From Flavobacteriales bacterium UBA3364 (GTDB lineage Bacteria > Bacteroidota > Bacteroidia > Flavobacteriales_F > PHOS-HE28), in contig DEQO01000092.1 in the NCBI GenBank assembly GCA_002360495.1, forward strand, positions 1 to 47,447: a stretch of DNA of 47,447 bases. Reading direction: 5' to 3'. The position numbers and the translations under genes are program-made. Each line of letters opens with the position of its first letter. Positions within the stretch are counted from its first letter, which is position 1. The notes under the pieces were generated by a model that saw only the letters and a program-made list of their open reading frames with translations, did no database searches and was not told where the DNA came from. Positions 18,201-26,648 of the stretch are shown piece by piece.

Positions 18201-21200
18201 ACATCGAAGGATGGGCATTCTCTTTGGACAGCATCTGGTTGGATGTACTCCAGAACCGCTTCCGATCATCAGGTCTGAAAGGGAAGGTTGGCGTACCCTA
18301 TTTCGGAGCGGGCGATGAACTGTCGTATAGCGCCATGGTGGGCTACATACCCGAACCGGACGGACCGCCGGACGAAGAGCACGCGGATCATACAGGCGAG
18401 GAACCACAGACCGGGCTGACCTACACGATGAACGTGACGGTGAAGCACGATCTTCAAGTGCCCATGTGGATCGCCAAGGCCCGGCTCGCGGAGAACTCGC
18501 GCATCGATTTCGTGGTCGGGCACGACACTTACCTGCGCGCTGACCTGAGCGGATCCCTCTCGATAAACACACGCGATGCCCTACCGCCCCCCCCACCCCA
18601 GGTACCCGACATGTCGTTCGATGTCATGCAATTCGAACACCTCGTGCTGGATACCGACAATGGCATGAACTCGTGCCAGCGGTGTACGATGTTCGGGCTC
18701 GCAAGCCCTCAACACAGCCTGCTCGGATTACCCGTGAGCCTTGATTCGGTGAGCGTTTCCTTTGAGAATGGCCAGCCCGCCCTGTACATCGCTCCACGGA
18801 TCGCCCTCGGTGGTGGCGACGAGGATTTCGCGGCCACAGCGGGTTTGAAATTCATAGGCGCGCTGGACGTTGGGGACATTGAACGGTTCCATTTCGATCG
18901 GATTGAACTCGCGAAGGTGAAATTGGATAACGTGCACATGGCCGGCATCACACTGAACGGTGAACTGGACATCACGAACTCGGAAACCCAAGATGAGATC
19001 GCAGGCCACCTTGATGCCAGGTTCCCGATGGGGATCGGCGGCTATGTGGAAGCCACGTTCGGCAGTATGCACAACGGCACGCCCTCCTTCACCGGCGATG
19101 GCCACTTGATCGAAAGCGCACAACACTTCAGCTACTGGCGGGTGGACGGCATGGTGAGCTTCGGTTCAGGTGTCCCGCTCTTCAGTGGATTCGCCATGTA
19201 TGGTTTCGGCGGAGGGGCCTATTACCACATGAGCCGCGATCGGGCGCCGCGTGTAGGCGAGGTCGTTGTCGTGGAGCAGAGCAAGGATGCTCCTGCACCA
19301 GCCCCGGTAGTTGCTGCCAGCGGTGCGCATTACACCGCGAACTTCTCGGTCCCATTGGGTTTCCGTGTAGGCCTTCTCATGGGTACCCACCCCAAACCCG
19401 ATGCGTTGAACATGAACGTGAGCGTGGAAGCACAGTTCACCGATCATGGTGGGCTTGGTCGTTTGGAGATCGCGGGACGCCTCTATGGGTTGAGTGCCAT
19501 ACCGGACTCCGCAACCGCACCGGTCAAAGGCCGGGTAAGCATCGTCTATGACAACACCACGGGAGAAGGGGTCGTGGACGGGGTATTCGAGGTCTTCCTG
19601 AAGATGTCGCCAATAAGCGGTAGCGGCCCGGACGATCGCCTCGTCGAAGCACAGCTGCATTCCGGTCCGGACGGATGGTTCTTCAAGATGGGAGAACCGA
19701 AAATGGATCCGTACTCCAGCGTGGATCCGCGTGGCGGGATCGAGATCGACCTGGCCATGTTCCAAGCGGAGGCACGGGCCTACCTCATGACGGGATCGAT
19801 GGATATACCACTCGACCTTCCACCGCTTCCCGCATTGATCACTGATATACTCAACCGGGCAGGAGGGAACGCAAGTGAGCGTGGCCGTGTGGATGGGACC
19901 GCACAGGGATCGGACCTCCAGCGCGGTGAACGCGATAGTCCCGATACCATGGCGGAAGGAAAGGGCTTCGCCTTTGGTGCGCAGATCGGTGCAGAGTTGG
20001 ACCTTGACCTGGTCATCCTTTATGCGCATCTCGCTGCGACCATCGGGTTCGACATCAACATGACCCAACAGACCATGCTTTGTGCCGGTCTGAACGGCGG
20101 ACCCAACTACGCAGCGGGCAGCAATGGCTGGTATGCGCAAGGCCAATTCTATGCCGGCCTGGAAGGTGAAGTGGGCATACAACTACCCTTGATCTTCACC
20201 ACGATCAGGGTACCCATCGTGGAACTCGGTGCGGCCATGGTGCTCCGTGGCAACCTGCCGAATCCCTTCGGCTTCCGTGGCGAAGCAGGCCTCAACTACA
20301 ATGTACTGGGCTACGAAGGATGCGCTCGTTTGCGCGTGGAGGCCGGTGAAAAGTGCGTCTTGGTGAACAACGACCCGCTAGCTGGCATGCGCTTCATCCA
20401 GGAGGTAAGGCCAAACGGGACAGGGGCAAGCATCTATGACCTGCCCACGGCAACTTTCAGCAAAAGCATGGACCACATCTTCGAGGTACCCAGATCCAAC
20501 GATGGTGAGGGGAACATCACCCTATACACGTTCAAACCCTATATCAAGACCTTCGATGTGCAGGAGAGTTCCGGCTTCATGAGCTACACCAGCGTACCCA
20601 ACTGCACCCGCAAATTCAGCGATGATACCCACGGGACAGCTTACTTGGACCGTTCCACACCGTTGAAACCGAACCGGATGCACCGCACAACGGTCCGGGT
20701 GCAGGTGAGCGAGAAGGTGAACGGCGTATGGAAGGATTATACCAATAACGGCACCGTTTGGAAGGAGGATACCGTTGTCACGTTCACCACCGGTCCTGCA
20801 CCGGATGTGATACCGGAGAGCAATGTGGACTACACCTATCCCATTTCCCGGCAGCGCTACTTCCTGCCCGGCGAGTCCGATCGGAAGGGTTCCATCCAAG
20901 TCCACCAGTCCGTGGCGAGTGCCTTCCCCGCAACCCTGCCGAACGGGAACACCACGGTCCAGTGCAGCTATCGAGCACGGTTCGTGCCATTAAGCGGTGG
21001 GAACAATTCTGAAACACCCGTTGTATACACCGGTGGCAATACCATTCCCCTTGTCCTGCCTGCACTGCTGCCGGAGCAGGTGTACACCTGCCAGATCATC
21101 CGGCGATGCGAACTGTCCGGGACGGAATTGATCCAGGGCAGTGGCCAGCTCGGTGCATTGAGCAATACCGCTGCGGATGGGATCAGGGCGGCAGCAGCGC

Positions 21201-22324
21201 ACGCTCCGTTGACCGCACACCTCAGCACCCGCGATGGCAGTACCATGAACGTGACGAGCGCCTCGGCCCGCTTGCAACAGGCCACAAGCATGGCGACCAA
21301 CGAGTTCCTGCTCTATCAGTTCACGTTCCGCACCAGCAAATTCAACACGCTTCAGCAAAAATTGGCAGGACTCCAACTGACCGGACGGATCCCCTCGCTG
21401 GAATGCGCTCTCTGTGGTGAAGCGAAAGGAAGCCTGCCGGAGGTCTTCGATGAGTTCGACATGAACGGTTTGTTCAAGGACGGGGTGCGCAAGTTGCCGC
21501 CGCTCCTGCGGATCATCGACAAGCCCCCGGTCGGTGGCCCGGGTGGGTACGATGGCTACTACAGCTTCTTGGATGATGCCCTGTACTCCCTGGCGGAGAA
21601 CGACATCCAACAGACCTATTACAGTTTCCCCAATGGTGAACACGCGCAACTCGCCCCATCCGGCACATTCTATAGCTGGGGAAATTGGAACAGTCGGTAT
21701 CAACCCATGTTCCAATACCACGGTCCGGTCAGTCCGCGACTGACCTCGGACGAATTGCTCGGACCTTCATCCACAGGCACCTCTGCTGTCCCTGTTGGAA
21801 CGAGTTCGGCCACGAATTGGACAGGGCTTAACCTTCCCGGGGTCGCCAGCACTGCGGCATTGGGGAATACGGCGGTCGCTGGGGCCCAGATCAACGGGCC
21901 ATCGTTGAATGGTCCTGCGGTTACATCGATCTCTTTTCTCTACAAAGCACATTTCCTCGCGGAATTGGACCGGGCCCTCATAGCAGTCCGTGCCGCTACC
22001 ATTCTCTGTACCAGGACCACACCCAACAACCGCACCCTGGAAGCCGCTTTCACCCAATTTGACGGTGCGCGACGGGCACATTTGTGTGGCTTGAAGAACA
22101 TGGCGTGGGGCTATCTCCACCCCATCGCCGATAACGCACCTGCCGGTTCCGGCGAGATGATGACGAACTATGATGCCACCTATCACCTGAAACTGGGGTA
22201 CGGCGTCCCAAGCGGCGTAGCAAGCGCAGTGAACACCTCGGTCGTTCTTCCCTTCACCTTCCACAACACCGATCTTCCCGATGGCTACTCCGGTTCCGTC
22301 CTTGGCGGTTATACTTTGTACTAG
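15200..22324 (+). CDS. Giant secreted TANFOR-like/FnIII surface protein (2374 residues)
   Basis: Function unknown. Seen: signal peptide MTTHDRPHAVLLALAVLIG...SNAQ (cleavage near 24); residues ~25-175 resemble the Bacteroidota TANFOR domain (TITVNPEEF, AGMLPAGTWQFCIQLLSC, GSCVSFV); two or three fibronectin-like segments to ~590; a Pro/Thr linker at ~592-612; a module starting VGAKIQVGQFQMTVEG (~635) found in such proteins; and then a very long beta-strand-rich region (~650-1720) with repeated Gly/aromatic amphipathic strands such as FAFGAQIGAELDLDLVILY and GWYAQGQFYAGLEGEVGIQL. The last 600 residues contain Ig/FnIII-like strands and Cys pairs. No T9SS tail is visible; the protein ends GGYTLY, an aromatic terminus. 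It overlaps its neighbours at both ends (4 and 44 bp), so it is the core of a three-gene operon. Confidence 0.75.
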   Translation: MTTHDRPHAVLLALAVLIGTTSNAQYTITVNPEEFRSVPTTYADLPDFLGNCQVLINNSALNTTEVRVSARLTCTNCAEPVSIRTIDDAAGIPCSNVESGINYYTLNEFAPQFSQDGTFNEAFFEITGDVSFGSIQDAGMLPAGTWQFCIQLLSCDDGIPLSEPIPNDNGSCVSFVTAAVQPPVLTPNTCGRTYTQPNEQIVIAWSFPILGYDGVIEYVVDIVHFDPEHTNANEAFLDNAGPWLYSQTTTNLTLNLQPEELTQHGLPGGNYAVRVRARAEDPTRPITVDNDGYSVVCEFTYLPDGPEGSGALRPIYPHNGDWIPFNFIPIIAKFEPEGALYTRFDFDTWVEGVDGTQGLAVRHDYNLWPNGPVIDQGLSGQGSAEYRASLLPVYFAKELMPNGRTFQRGGSYRWHTAGDLRLSTSTWIHGDTGEELFHIGMGPSVPDLPANGATVGRGDVRLEWWTANIPDRLIPPGDIVQLDGTHGSTQLHAFDGWVEEHWKLEVSRSETFETIFAQHDGAIGGTQYDILFAIEYSSDFVEAIYPRAGHTVNVTEDGTYYWRLKWYKDPPNESAGYYNTSPVFTFIVGNGTPQTTPPTGPPDTPPTDEEACVAACDVPQPTNTELVADLQVGAKIQVGQFQMTVEGATRNGPSFEGTGTIPIPFLNNVPVKVAFSDLKVNTENEAYGACTVRAVKDYNDAAVSMITTGVTDIPSLSQADRDVIGGLLEFDGRLISMLTGSVPIGLPLGIDKDIDGRRVTIGLINMEFTPSRAHMDIIAGVEITEWNTTLAFGLGDICIGPGGFAGEQRAYLVENVDIHDGGMTYRLNGGASTDLTNLTYMDWDCHGFKCLQLGGAIGFPRETIIPSPDVPGQQAFGRFAVKMCRHWDFMAKVSMDPFEPAGAAEWVFTADSMWWDMSHAENPPMLTFPEGYDHAALVPDAPGGRTMWRGFYASAINIRAPVPISGGGPPEWSANGVIIDATGITLNTSFRDLVRLEDQRHIEGWAFSLDSIWLDVLQNRFRSSGLKGKVGVPYFGAGDELSYSAMVGYIPEPDGPPDEEHADHTGEEPQTGLTYTMNVTVKHDLQVPMWIAKARLAENSRIDFVVGHDTYLRADLSGSLSINTRDALPPPPPQVPDMSFDVMQFEHLVLDTDNGMNSCQRCTMFGLASPQHSLLGLPVSLDSVSVSFENGQPALYIAPRIALGGGDEDFAATAGLKFIGALDVGDIERFHFDRIELAKVKLDNVHMAGITLNGELDITNSETQDEIAGHLDARFPMGIGGYVEATFGSMHNGTPSFTGDGHLIESAQHFSYWRVDGMVSFGSGVPLFSGFAMYGFGGGAYYHMSRDRAPRVGEVVVVEQSKDAPAPAPVVAASGAHYTANFSVPLGFRVGLLMGTHPKPDALNMNVSVEAQFTDHGGLGRLEIAGRLYGLSAIPDSATAPVKGRVSIVYDNTTGEGVVDGVFEVFLKMSPISGSGPDDRLVEAQLHSGPDGWFFKMGEPKMDPYSSVDPRGGIEIDLAMFQAEARAYLMTGSMDIPLDLPPLPALITDILNRAGGNASERGRVDGTAQGSDLQRGERDSPDTMAEGKGFAFGAQIGAELDLDLVILYAHLAATIGFDINMTQQTMLCAGLNGGPNYAAGSNGWYAQGQFYAGLEGEVGIQLPLIFTTIRVPIVELGAAMVLRGNLPNPFGFRGEAGLNYNVLGYEGCARLRVEAGEKCVLVNNDPLAGMRFIQEVRPNGTGASIYDLPTATFSKSMDHIFEVPRSNDGEGNITLYTFKPYIKTFDVQESSGFMSYTSVPNCTRKFSDDTHGTAYLDRSTPLKPNRMHRTTVRVQVSEKVNGVWKDYTNNGTVWKEDTVVTFTTGPAPDVIPESNVDYTYPISRQRYFLPGESDRKGSIQVHQSVASAFPATLPNGNTTVQCSYRARFVPLSGGNNSETPVVYTGGNTIPLVLPALLPEQVYTCQIIRRCELSGTELIQGSGQLGALSNTAADGIRAAAAHAPLTAHLSTRDGSTMNVTSASARLQQATSMATNEFLLYQFTFRTSKFNTLQQKLAGLQLTGRIPSLECALCGEAKGSLPEVFDEFDMNGLFKDGVRKLPPLLRIIDKPPVGGPGGYDGYYSFLDDALYSLAENDIQQTYYSFPNGEHAQLAPSGTFYSWGNWNSRYQPMFQYHGPVSPRLTSDELLGPSSTGTSAVPVGTSSATNWTGLNLPGVASTAALGNTAVAGAQINGPSLNGPAVTSISFLYKAHFLAELDRALIAVRAATILCTRTTPNNRTLEAAFTQFDGARRAHLCGLKNMAWGYLHPIADNAPAGSGEMMTNYDATYHLKLGYGVPSGVASAVNTSVVLPFTFHNTDLPDGYSGSVLGGYTLY

Positions 22325-24425
22325 CCTGCCCTGGTTATCGGCGTCAGGGCAGGTCACTTCCGGGCCAGCGCCAGAAGATACTGCGGAAAGTTCTTCCTCG
22401 GACCTAACCGTTCGCGCGCACTACGACGGTTCCAGTGTTCGCCTTCGTTGGGCACCGGGTACACCTGGCGCTTGGATCGGTGGCAACGTCCGTGGGTATC
22501 GGGTGGAACGCGCCGATCTTGGGGTGGATGCCGATACGGCCATCGCTCCCGATCCCAGCTATGTCGCCGTCACGGACGGGGATCTGCTCCCTTTGGATAT
22601 ACCCGGATGGAAGGCATTGCATGAAGATTCGCCGGAGGACAACTACGTCATGGTCGCCGGCGAAATGATCCACGAGGCACTCCACCCCGAGAATATCGGC
22701 CTGAAGAACGGTGATATCCTGGAGGCTGCCGGGAGTTTCCAAGAGCGCATGAGCTTCGCTCTGCTCAGTGCCGACCTGAGCTGGCCTGCGGCATTGGGCA
22801 GTGCGCTCGGCTGGGAGGATCGGTCCGTGCAGAAGGGCCATCGCTACCTCTATCGCGTGCGATCGCTGGCCGATCCGCAGGTGGTTCGTGTGGATACCGG
22901 CTATGTTATGCTGAGCACGACCAAGCCCATGATGATCCCACGACCGATCATTACCGAGATCATCGAGCGCGACAAGTGCATTGTCCTGAACTGGCCCCGT
23001 TCCGCGCACGAAGCGGTCTACACCGCCTATGATATCCAACGAAGTGATGATGGTGGCGGAACATTCCACGCCCTGAACAAGCGCCCCTACATCCATTTCA
23101 CCAACCCGGACGTACCACAGAACAAGGACCTCATCACTTACAGCGATAGCGTTCCACTGCAGTACAAGACCTATTGCTACCGCCTGGTGGGACATACCCC
23201 GTTCGGAACGACCGGACCGCCGAGTGATATCCGAAAAGCCATGGCCCGTGACCGCACCTCACCCCCAGCTCCCACGGAAGTACGCACTTCGGAAATGAAG
23301 GCTGGCGAGATCATGGTCACATGGACCTATCCGGACGATGTATCGGACCTGAAGGGTTTCCACGTTGTTCGCGGCACCTCGGTCAGTGAGCCGAACACTG
23401 CATTGACCAAGACCATGCTGCCTCGGAACGCCCGGTCATTCGCGGATCGCTCGGCCGAAGCCCATCAACACCACTACTACATGGTGGTCGCTGTCGACAC
23501 GGCCGGGAACCCGGGTATCAGTCTTTCGGCTTTGGGAAGTGTGCTCGACAGTATTCCACCAGCCACTCCCGTCGGCTTTTCCGGCCGGGTGGATACCTCC
23601 GGTGTCGTCCACCTGAGTTGGCGAATGGGAAAGGAACCTGACCTTTTCGGGTACTACATCTACGTAAGGAACCAAAAGGACCATATCGAATCACGCGTGA
23701 ACGGCCAACCTGTTCGGGACACCGTATATACAGATACGATCAGTGTGCGAACGCTGACCGAGCATGTCTATTACCGCGTGGTTGCCATCGATATGAGCGA
23801 GAACCAGTCCCGCCGTGGTGAGCCGCTCGAACTGGCCCGACCGGATGTTCGCCCCCCAACGGCCCCGGTCTTTACTGTGTACAGCGTCGATGCCAAGGGG
23901 ATCCATCTGAAATGGGCCCCCAGTAGTAGTTCAGATGTTGTCGCGCATTACTTGCTGCGACGCCCGGACCGATCACATCCATGGGATACCCTGCTGTTCG
24001 TGCCTACTGTTCGACCGCAGACCGCTTATTTGGATATGGATAAGGGTACGGCTGCCGTGTATGAGTACGCCATCCTGGCAAAGGATGATGCAGGTCTCTT
24101 TTCCGAGCGGGGCAAAGGGCTGCGGTTGCGCATGATGACATCGGACCGTCCAGCGCGGGTGCAGGGGTTCAAGGCCAGGTTGGAGCCCAGCGCTAATAGC
24201 GTGCAACTCACGTGGAATACGGATGCCGTCATGGACAATACGGTCATCATTCTTCGCTCCAAGGATAACGGGACCTTCACCGAGATCGAACGGTTATCGT
24301 CTGATAAGAGCGAATGGAAAGACAAGCTGGTCAAACCCGGATCTTCCTATACCTACACGATACAGGTGGTGGACCAAAATGGACAGGGCTCGGACTACGC
24401 AACCAAGGTAACCGTGAAGCCTTGA
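22281..24425 (+). CDS. Multidomain fibronectin type III secreted protein
   Basis: A 714-residue protein beginning with a signal peptide (MATPVPSLAVILCTSLPWLSA, SGQ). After an N-terminal region of about 200 residues (GGNVRGYRVERADLG, APDPSYVAVTDGDLLP) it contains at least five fibronectin type III-like domains from about 215 to 714. These are recognisable by CIVLNWPRS, GEIMVTWTYPDDVSDLKGF, VVHLSWRMGKEPDLFGYYIY, IHLKWAPSSSSDVVAHYLL and NSVQLTWNTD, each with a YxxxVVAVDxxGN-type strand. There is no catalytic motif and no T9SS tail. The start lies 44 bp inside the end of the giant protein gene, so expression is probably coupled. I infer an extracytoplasmic partner of the giant protein and the beta-barrel. 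A later start cannot be excluded, but the signal peptide supports 22281. Confidence 0.8.
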   Translation: MATPVPSLAVILCTSLPWLSASGQVTSGPAPEDTAESSSSDLTVRAHYDGSSVRLRWAPGTPGAWIGGNVRGYRVERADLGVDADTAIAPDPSYVAVTDGDLLPLDIPGWKALHEDSPEDNYVMVAGEMIHEALHPENIGLKNGDILEAAGSFQERMSFALLSADLSWPAALGSALGWEDRSVQKGHRYLYRVRSLADPQVVRVDTGYVMLSTTKPMMIPRPIITEIIERDKCIVLNWPRSAHEAVYTAYDIQRSDDGGGTFHALNKRPYIHFTNPDVPQNKDLITYSDSVPLQYKTYCYRLVGHTPFGTTGPPSDIRKAMARDRTSPPAPTEVRTSEMKAGEIMVTWTYPDDVSDLKGFHVVRGTSVSEPNTALTKTMLPRNARSFADRSAEAHQHHYYMVVAVDTAGNPGISLSALGSVLDSIPPATPVGFSGRVDTSGVVHLSWRMGKEPDLFGYYIYVRNQKDHIESRVNGQPVRDTVYTDTISVRTLTEHVYYRVVAIDMSENQSRRGEPLELARPDVRPPTAPVFTVYSVDAKGIHLKWAPSSSSDVVAHYLLRRPDRSHPWDTLLFVPTVRPQTAYLDMDKGTAAVYEYAILAKDDAGLFSERGKGLRLRMMTSDRPARVQGFKARLEPSANSVQLTWNTDAVMDNTVIILRSKDNGTFTEIERLSSDKSEWKDKLVKPGSSYTYTIQVVDQNGQGSDYATKVTVKP

Positions 24426-24545
24426 GCTGCGGAGGATCACCGCACAGACACGGTGGACTGCCTTTTTCTCCAGCGGGTGCAACTGCTCAAGAGCGGTCAA
24501 GTGCCTGTGCCCATCCGATAAAGTCGGACGTTCCAATCCCCGCTA

Positions 24546-24714
24546 CCTGGCCAGGTTGACCGCACCCCAAGCCGCCAGCGCGCTGCCCCGGGGCGATTAC
24601 CGTGTGCATGTTGATGCCATCGCAACCAGCACCGGGCTGGACTTGCTTTCTCTTGTACCTGCCGATGTGCAGGCTGCGGTGGAAGGCGTGGTGGATAGTG
24701 GGCCGACGGAGTAG
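24546..24714 (+). pseudogene. C-terminal relic of a DNA/RNA non-specific endonuclease (copy 1)
   Basis: One frame reads ...DYRVHVDAIATSTGLDLL then SLVPADVQAAVEGVVDSGPTE and a stop at 24712. The pattern (YxVxVDxIExxTGxDLL, LPxxVQxxIE, VDxGP) is what I recall of the C-terminus of NUC1-type DNA/RNA non-specific endonucleases. No start or His-Asn-His core is present upstream; 24426-24545 holds no recognisable gene. The last ~75 bp are nearly repeated at 27036-27110. Confidence 0.6.
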
Positions 24715-24759
24715 CGCAGGCGCGGGGTCTTGGAGCGAAGAGTCCGCAGAGGTTTAGAA

Positions 24760-24936
24760 AAGTTCTACCGCCTGCCCAACACCGCACGCAGTGGTAGCGG
24801 CCTCTGGCTCTCCGTCGTCAAGGCTTTGTGGAGGCGATGGAAGGCGAGACCACTCTGGAAGTGAACATGCCGAACGGTGAGCGTTTCATCGTCCATCTGC
24901 CTGCGGAGACCGCATTCCCAAGCAACCTGAAACATG
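24760..24936 (+). pseudogene. KdpD-like sensor histidine kinase, C-terminal relic
   Basis: KFYRLPNTARSGSGLWLSVV is read first, then after a 1-base loss FVEAMEGETTLEVNMPNGER followed by FIVHLPAE. This matches the ATPase G2 box and tail of KdpD-type kinases (GSGLGLSIVKGFVEAxGG), with the glycine before LS changed to Trp. The frameshift and missing N-terminus make it non-functional. It runs straight into a KdpE-like start codon at 24934, the usual kdpD-kdpE order. Confidence 0.65.
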
Positions 24937-24978
24937 ACCAAGGCCAAGGCCCTCATCATCGTCGAGCAGCAGATACCG
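24934..24978 (+). pseudogene. KdpE-like response regulator, N-terminal relic (copy 1)
   Basis: MTKAKALIIVEQQIP parallels MNKPQVLVVDDEPQIP of the copy at 26649, with the acidic DDE pocket lost through substitutions and a 3-base deletion. It follows the kinase relic exactly as kdpE follows kdpD. After this the match stops and the sequence leads into the promoter region of the delta-60 gene, in the same frame. Confidence 0.5.
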
Positions 24979-25071
24979 TATTGGCTGATCGATCCTTGCC
25001 CGCAGTACACGATCGTTGTGTCATCTGGTTCCATTGGCAGTTTGGACCTGACGAGTAACCCGGTTCGGCAC

Positions 25072-25079
25072 TATATTCG
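25072..25079 (+). promoter_or_regulatory. Putative -7 box TATATTCG
   Basis: TATATTCG, a TAnnTTCG variant box, ends 4 bases before the ATG at 25084. It supports that ATG over an in-frame extension back to 24934 that would include the kdpE relic. Confidence 0.5.
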
Positions 25080-25083
25080 GAAA

Positions 25084-26634
25084 ATGAGAACAATTGCACT
25101 CTTCCTCATCGCGGTCCTCTCCGTGGATAGCCACGGACAGGCCGGTATGCTGGACAACAACTTCGACGCGGATGGCATTGTGACAACAGCGGAGGACTTT
25201 GGGTACGGGTACCCAATATTTTATGGCAGTGATGTGGTGGTTCAACTGAACGACAGGATCGTAGTGGTTGGCCCCAATACTATTAACTCCAATTTTGCTG
25301 CCGTCAGGTATCTACCGGACGGCTCGTTGGACCCGACGTTTGGCAACGGTGGAACTGTTGACCTGCCCATTTGGTCCAATAATTTCGAGGGCGGGGTCAA
25401 CGCGGTGGCCCTTCAACCCGATGGAAAGATCGTCATTGCGGGCTCCCGCAGGCAGACGGATGTTCGGGAGATGATCTTGTATCGATTGACCACCGGGGGC
25501 CAACCTGATCAGTTCTTTTCCGAGGACGGTTACACGGGTATAGGTTTCGACAACTTTGCTGAGGCTTATGACCTTGCTATCCAAGCCGACGGCAATATCC
25601 TTGTGTGCGGGAATTCAGGTCTCGGAGGTGCTGAGAATTTCGCCTTGGCCAGGTTCTTTACGAGCGGGAACTTGGACTATTCCTTCAGCTTCGACGGTAA
25701 AGTAGAACTTGATTTCGATGGGTGGGCCGATATTGCTTACACCATGGCGTTACAGGAGGATGGAAGGATCTTGGTGGCCGGAACCACCTATGGGGATTCA
25801 AGTCCGGATCTGGCGGTTGCCCGTTTCTTGAGCGACGGTACCACCGACCCCAGCTTCGGGATCAATGGTTCGGTCACCTATGATCTCAATGCGCTATCGG
25901 ATGATTTCGCCTATGGGATGGTTGTACAGGGAGACGGATCCATTCTGATCACGGGCAGGGCGGGAATTGACCCGGCGGTGGTCAAATTGCTGCCTGATGG
26001 AAGCTTGGATCCTTCGTTCAATGGAACGGGCATCTATTTGCATCAACTCTTATTTGCAACTGGCGTGGCCCGGGATATCTGCGTTCAACCCGACGGCAAG
26101 ATCCTCATAGGAGGTGAGATCACGTCCACGTTCGCGGGAGAACAGTCAAGGATGCTCGTGCTTCGCTTACTGGCTTCCGGAGAGATCGATGACTCTTTCG
26201 GCAATGGTGGTGGGACCGCGTTGGACATTACCGACGGTCCTGATCACGGTAAGGCGCTTGCGTTGCAATCGGACAACAAGGTGATCCTTTGCGGTTCGGG
26301 AAATGCGAACGGCCCGATCATCGTGGCCCGCTTCCTCAATGACTTAGGCAACGCGGTACCGGATGCGCCGATCTTCGGATCGCCGATCTCCGTTTTCCCG
26401 AACCCGGTGGGTGAATGCGCCGACCTGCGTTTCTCACTGGGGCGACGGGCCTCGCTTAGCGGTTATCTTACGGATGCTGTTGGTCGTCGTGTCCGCACCA
26501 TATTGTACCAAGTGCCATACGATGCCGGTATGCAGCAGGTGCCTATTGCGCTAGACGGTTTAGCCGCTGGTCGTTACCAAGTGGAACTGGTCACGAATGA
26601 TGGCATGTTCCGCACACCGCTCATCAAATACTGA
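25084..26634 (+). CDS. Delta-60 repeat beta-propeller-like secreted protein with T9SS tail
   Basis: A 516-residue secreted protein. Signal peptide MRTIALFLIAVLSVDSHGQ; then about seven delta-60 (DUF5122) repeats of ~55 residues, each with an AxQxDGKIV-type strand (VALQPDGKIVIAG, AIQADGNILVCG, CVQPDGKILIGG) and a D(G/S)xxDPxFGxxG turn (DGSLDPTFGNGG, DGTTDPSFGING, SGEIDDSFGNGG). The C-terminus is a sorting domain (SVFPNPVGECADLRFSLG ... LDGLAAGRYQVELV). The fold is probably a beta-propeller; no enzyme motif is seen. The first third looks more AT-rich than neighbouring genes. It sits alone between decayed kinase, regulator and nuclease fragments, which suggests arrival or survival within a rearranged region. 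The ATG at 25084 is chosen from the signal peptide and the adjoining -7 box. Confidence 0.88.
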   Translation: MRTIALFLIAVLSVDSHGQAGMLDNNFDADGIVTTAEDFGYGYPIFYGSDVVVQLNDRIVVVGPNTINSNFAAVRYLPDGSLDPTFGNGGTVDLPIWSNNFEGGVNAVALQPDGKIVIAGSRRQTDVREMILYRLTTGGQPDQFFSEDGYTGIGFDNFAEAYDLAIQADGNILVCGNSGLGGAENFALARFFTSGNLDYSFSFDGKVELDFDGWADIAYTMALQEDGRILVAGTTYGDSSPDLAVARFLSDGTTDPSFGINGSVTYDLNALSDDFAYGMVVQGDGSILITGRAGIDPAVVKLLPDGSLDPSFNGTGIYLHQLLFATGVARDICVQPDGKILIGGEITSTFAGEQSRMLVLRLLASGEIDDSFGNGGGTALDITDGPDHGKALALQSDNKVILCGSGNANGPIIVARFLNDLGNAVPDAPIFGSPISVFPNPVGECADLRFSLGRRASLSGYLTDAVGRRVRTILYQVPYDAGMQQVPIALDGLAAGRYQVELVTNDGMFRTPLIKY

Positions 26635-26648
26635 AACCAGCCTAGTAC

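Noticed and set aside
24934..25083. In-frame N-terminal extension of the delta-60 protein back to 24934
   Set aside because: The extension covers a kdpE relic and would bury the signal peptide; the TATATTCG box at 25072-25079 and the ATG at 25084 fit better.
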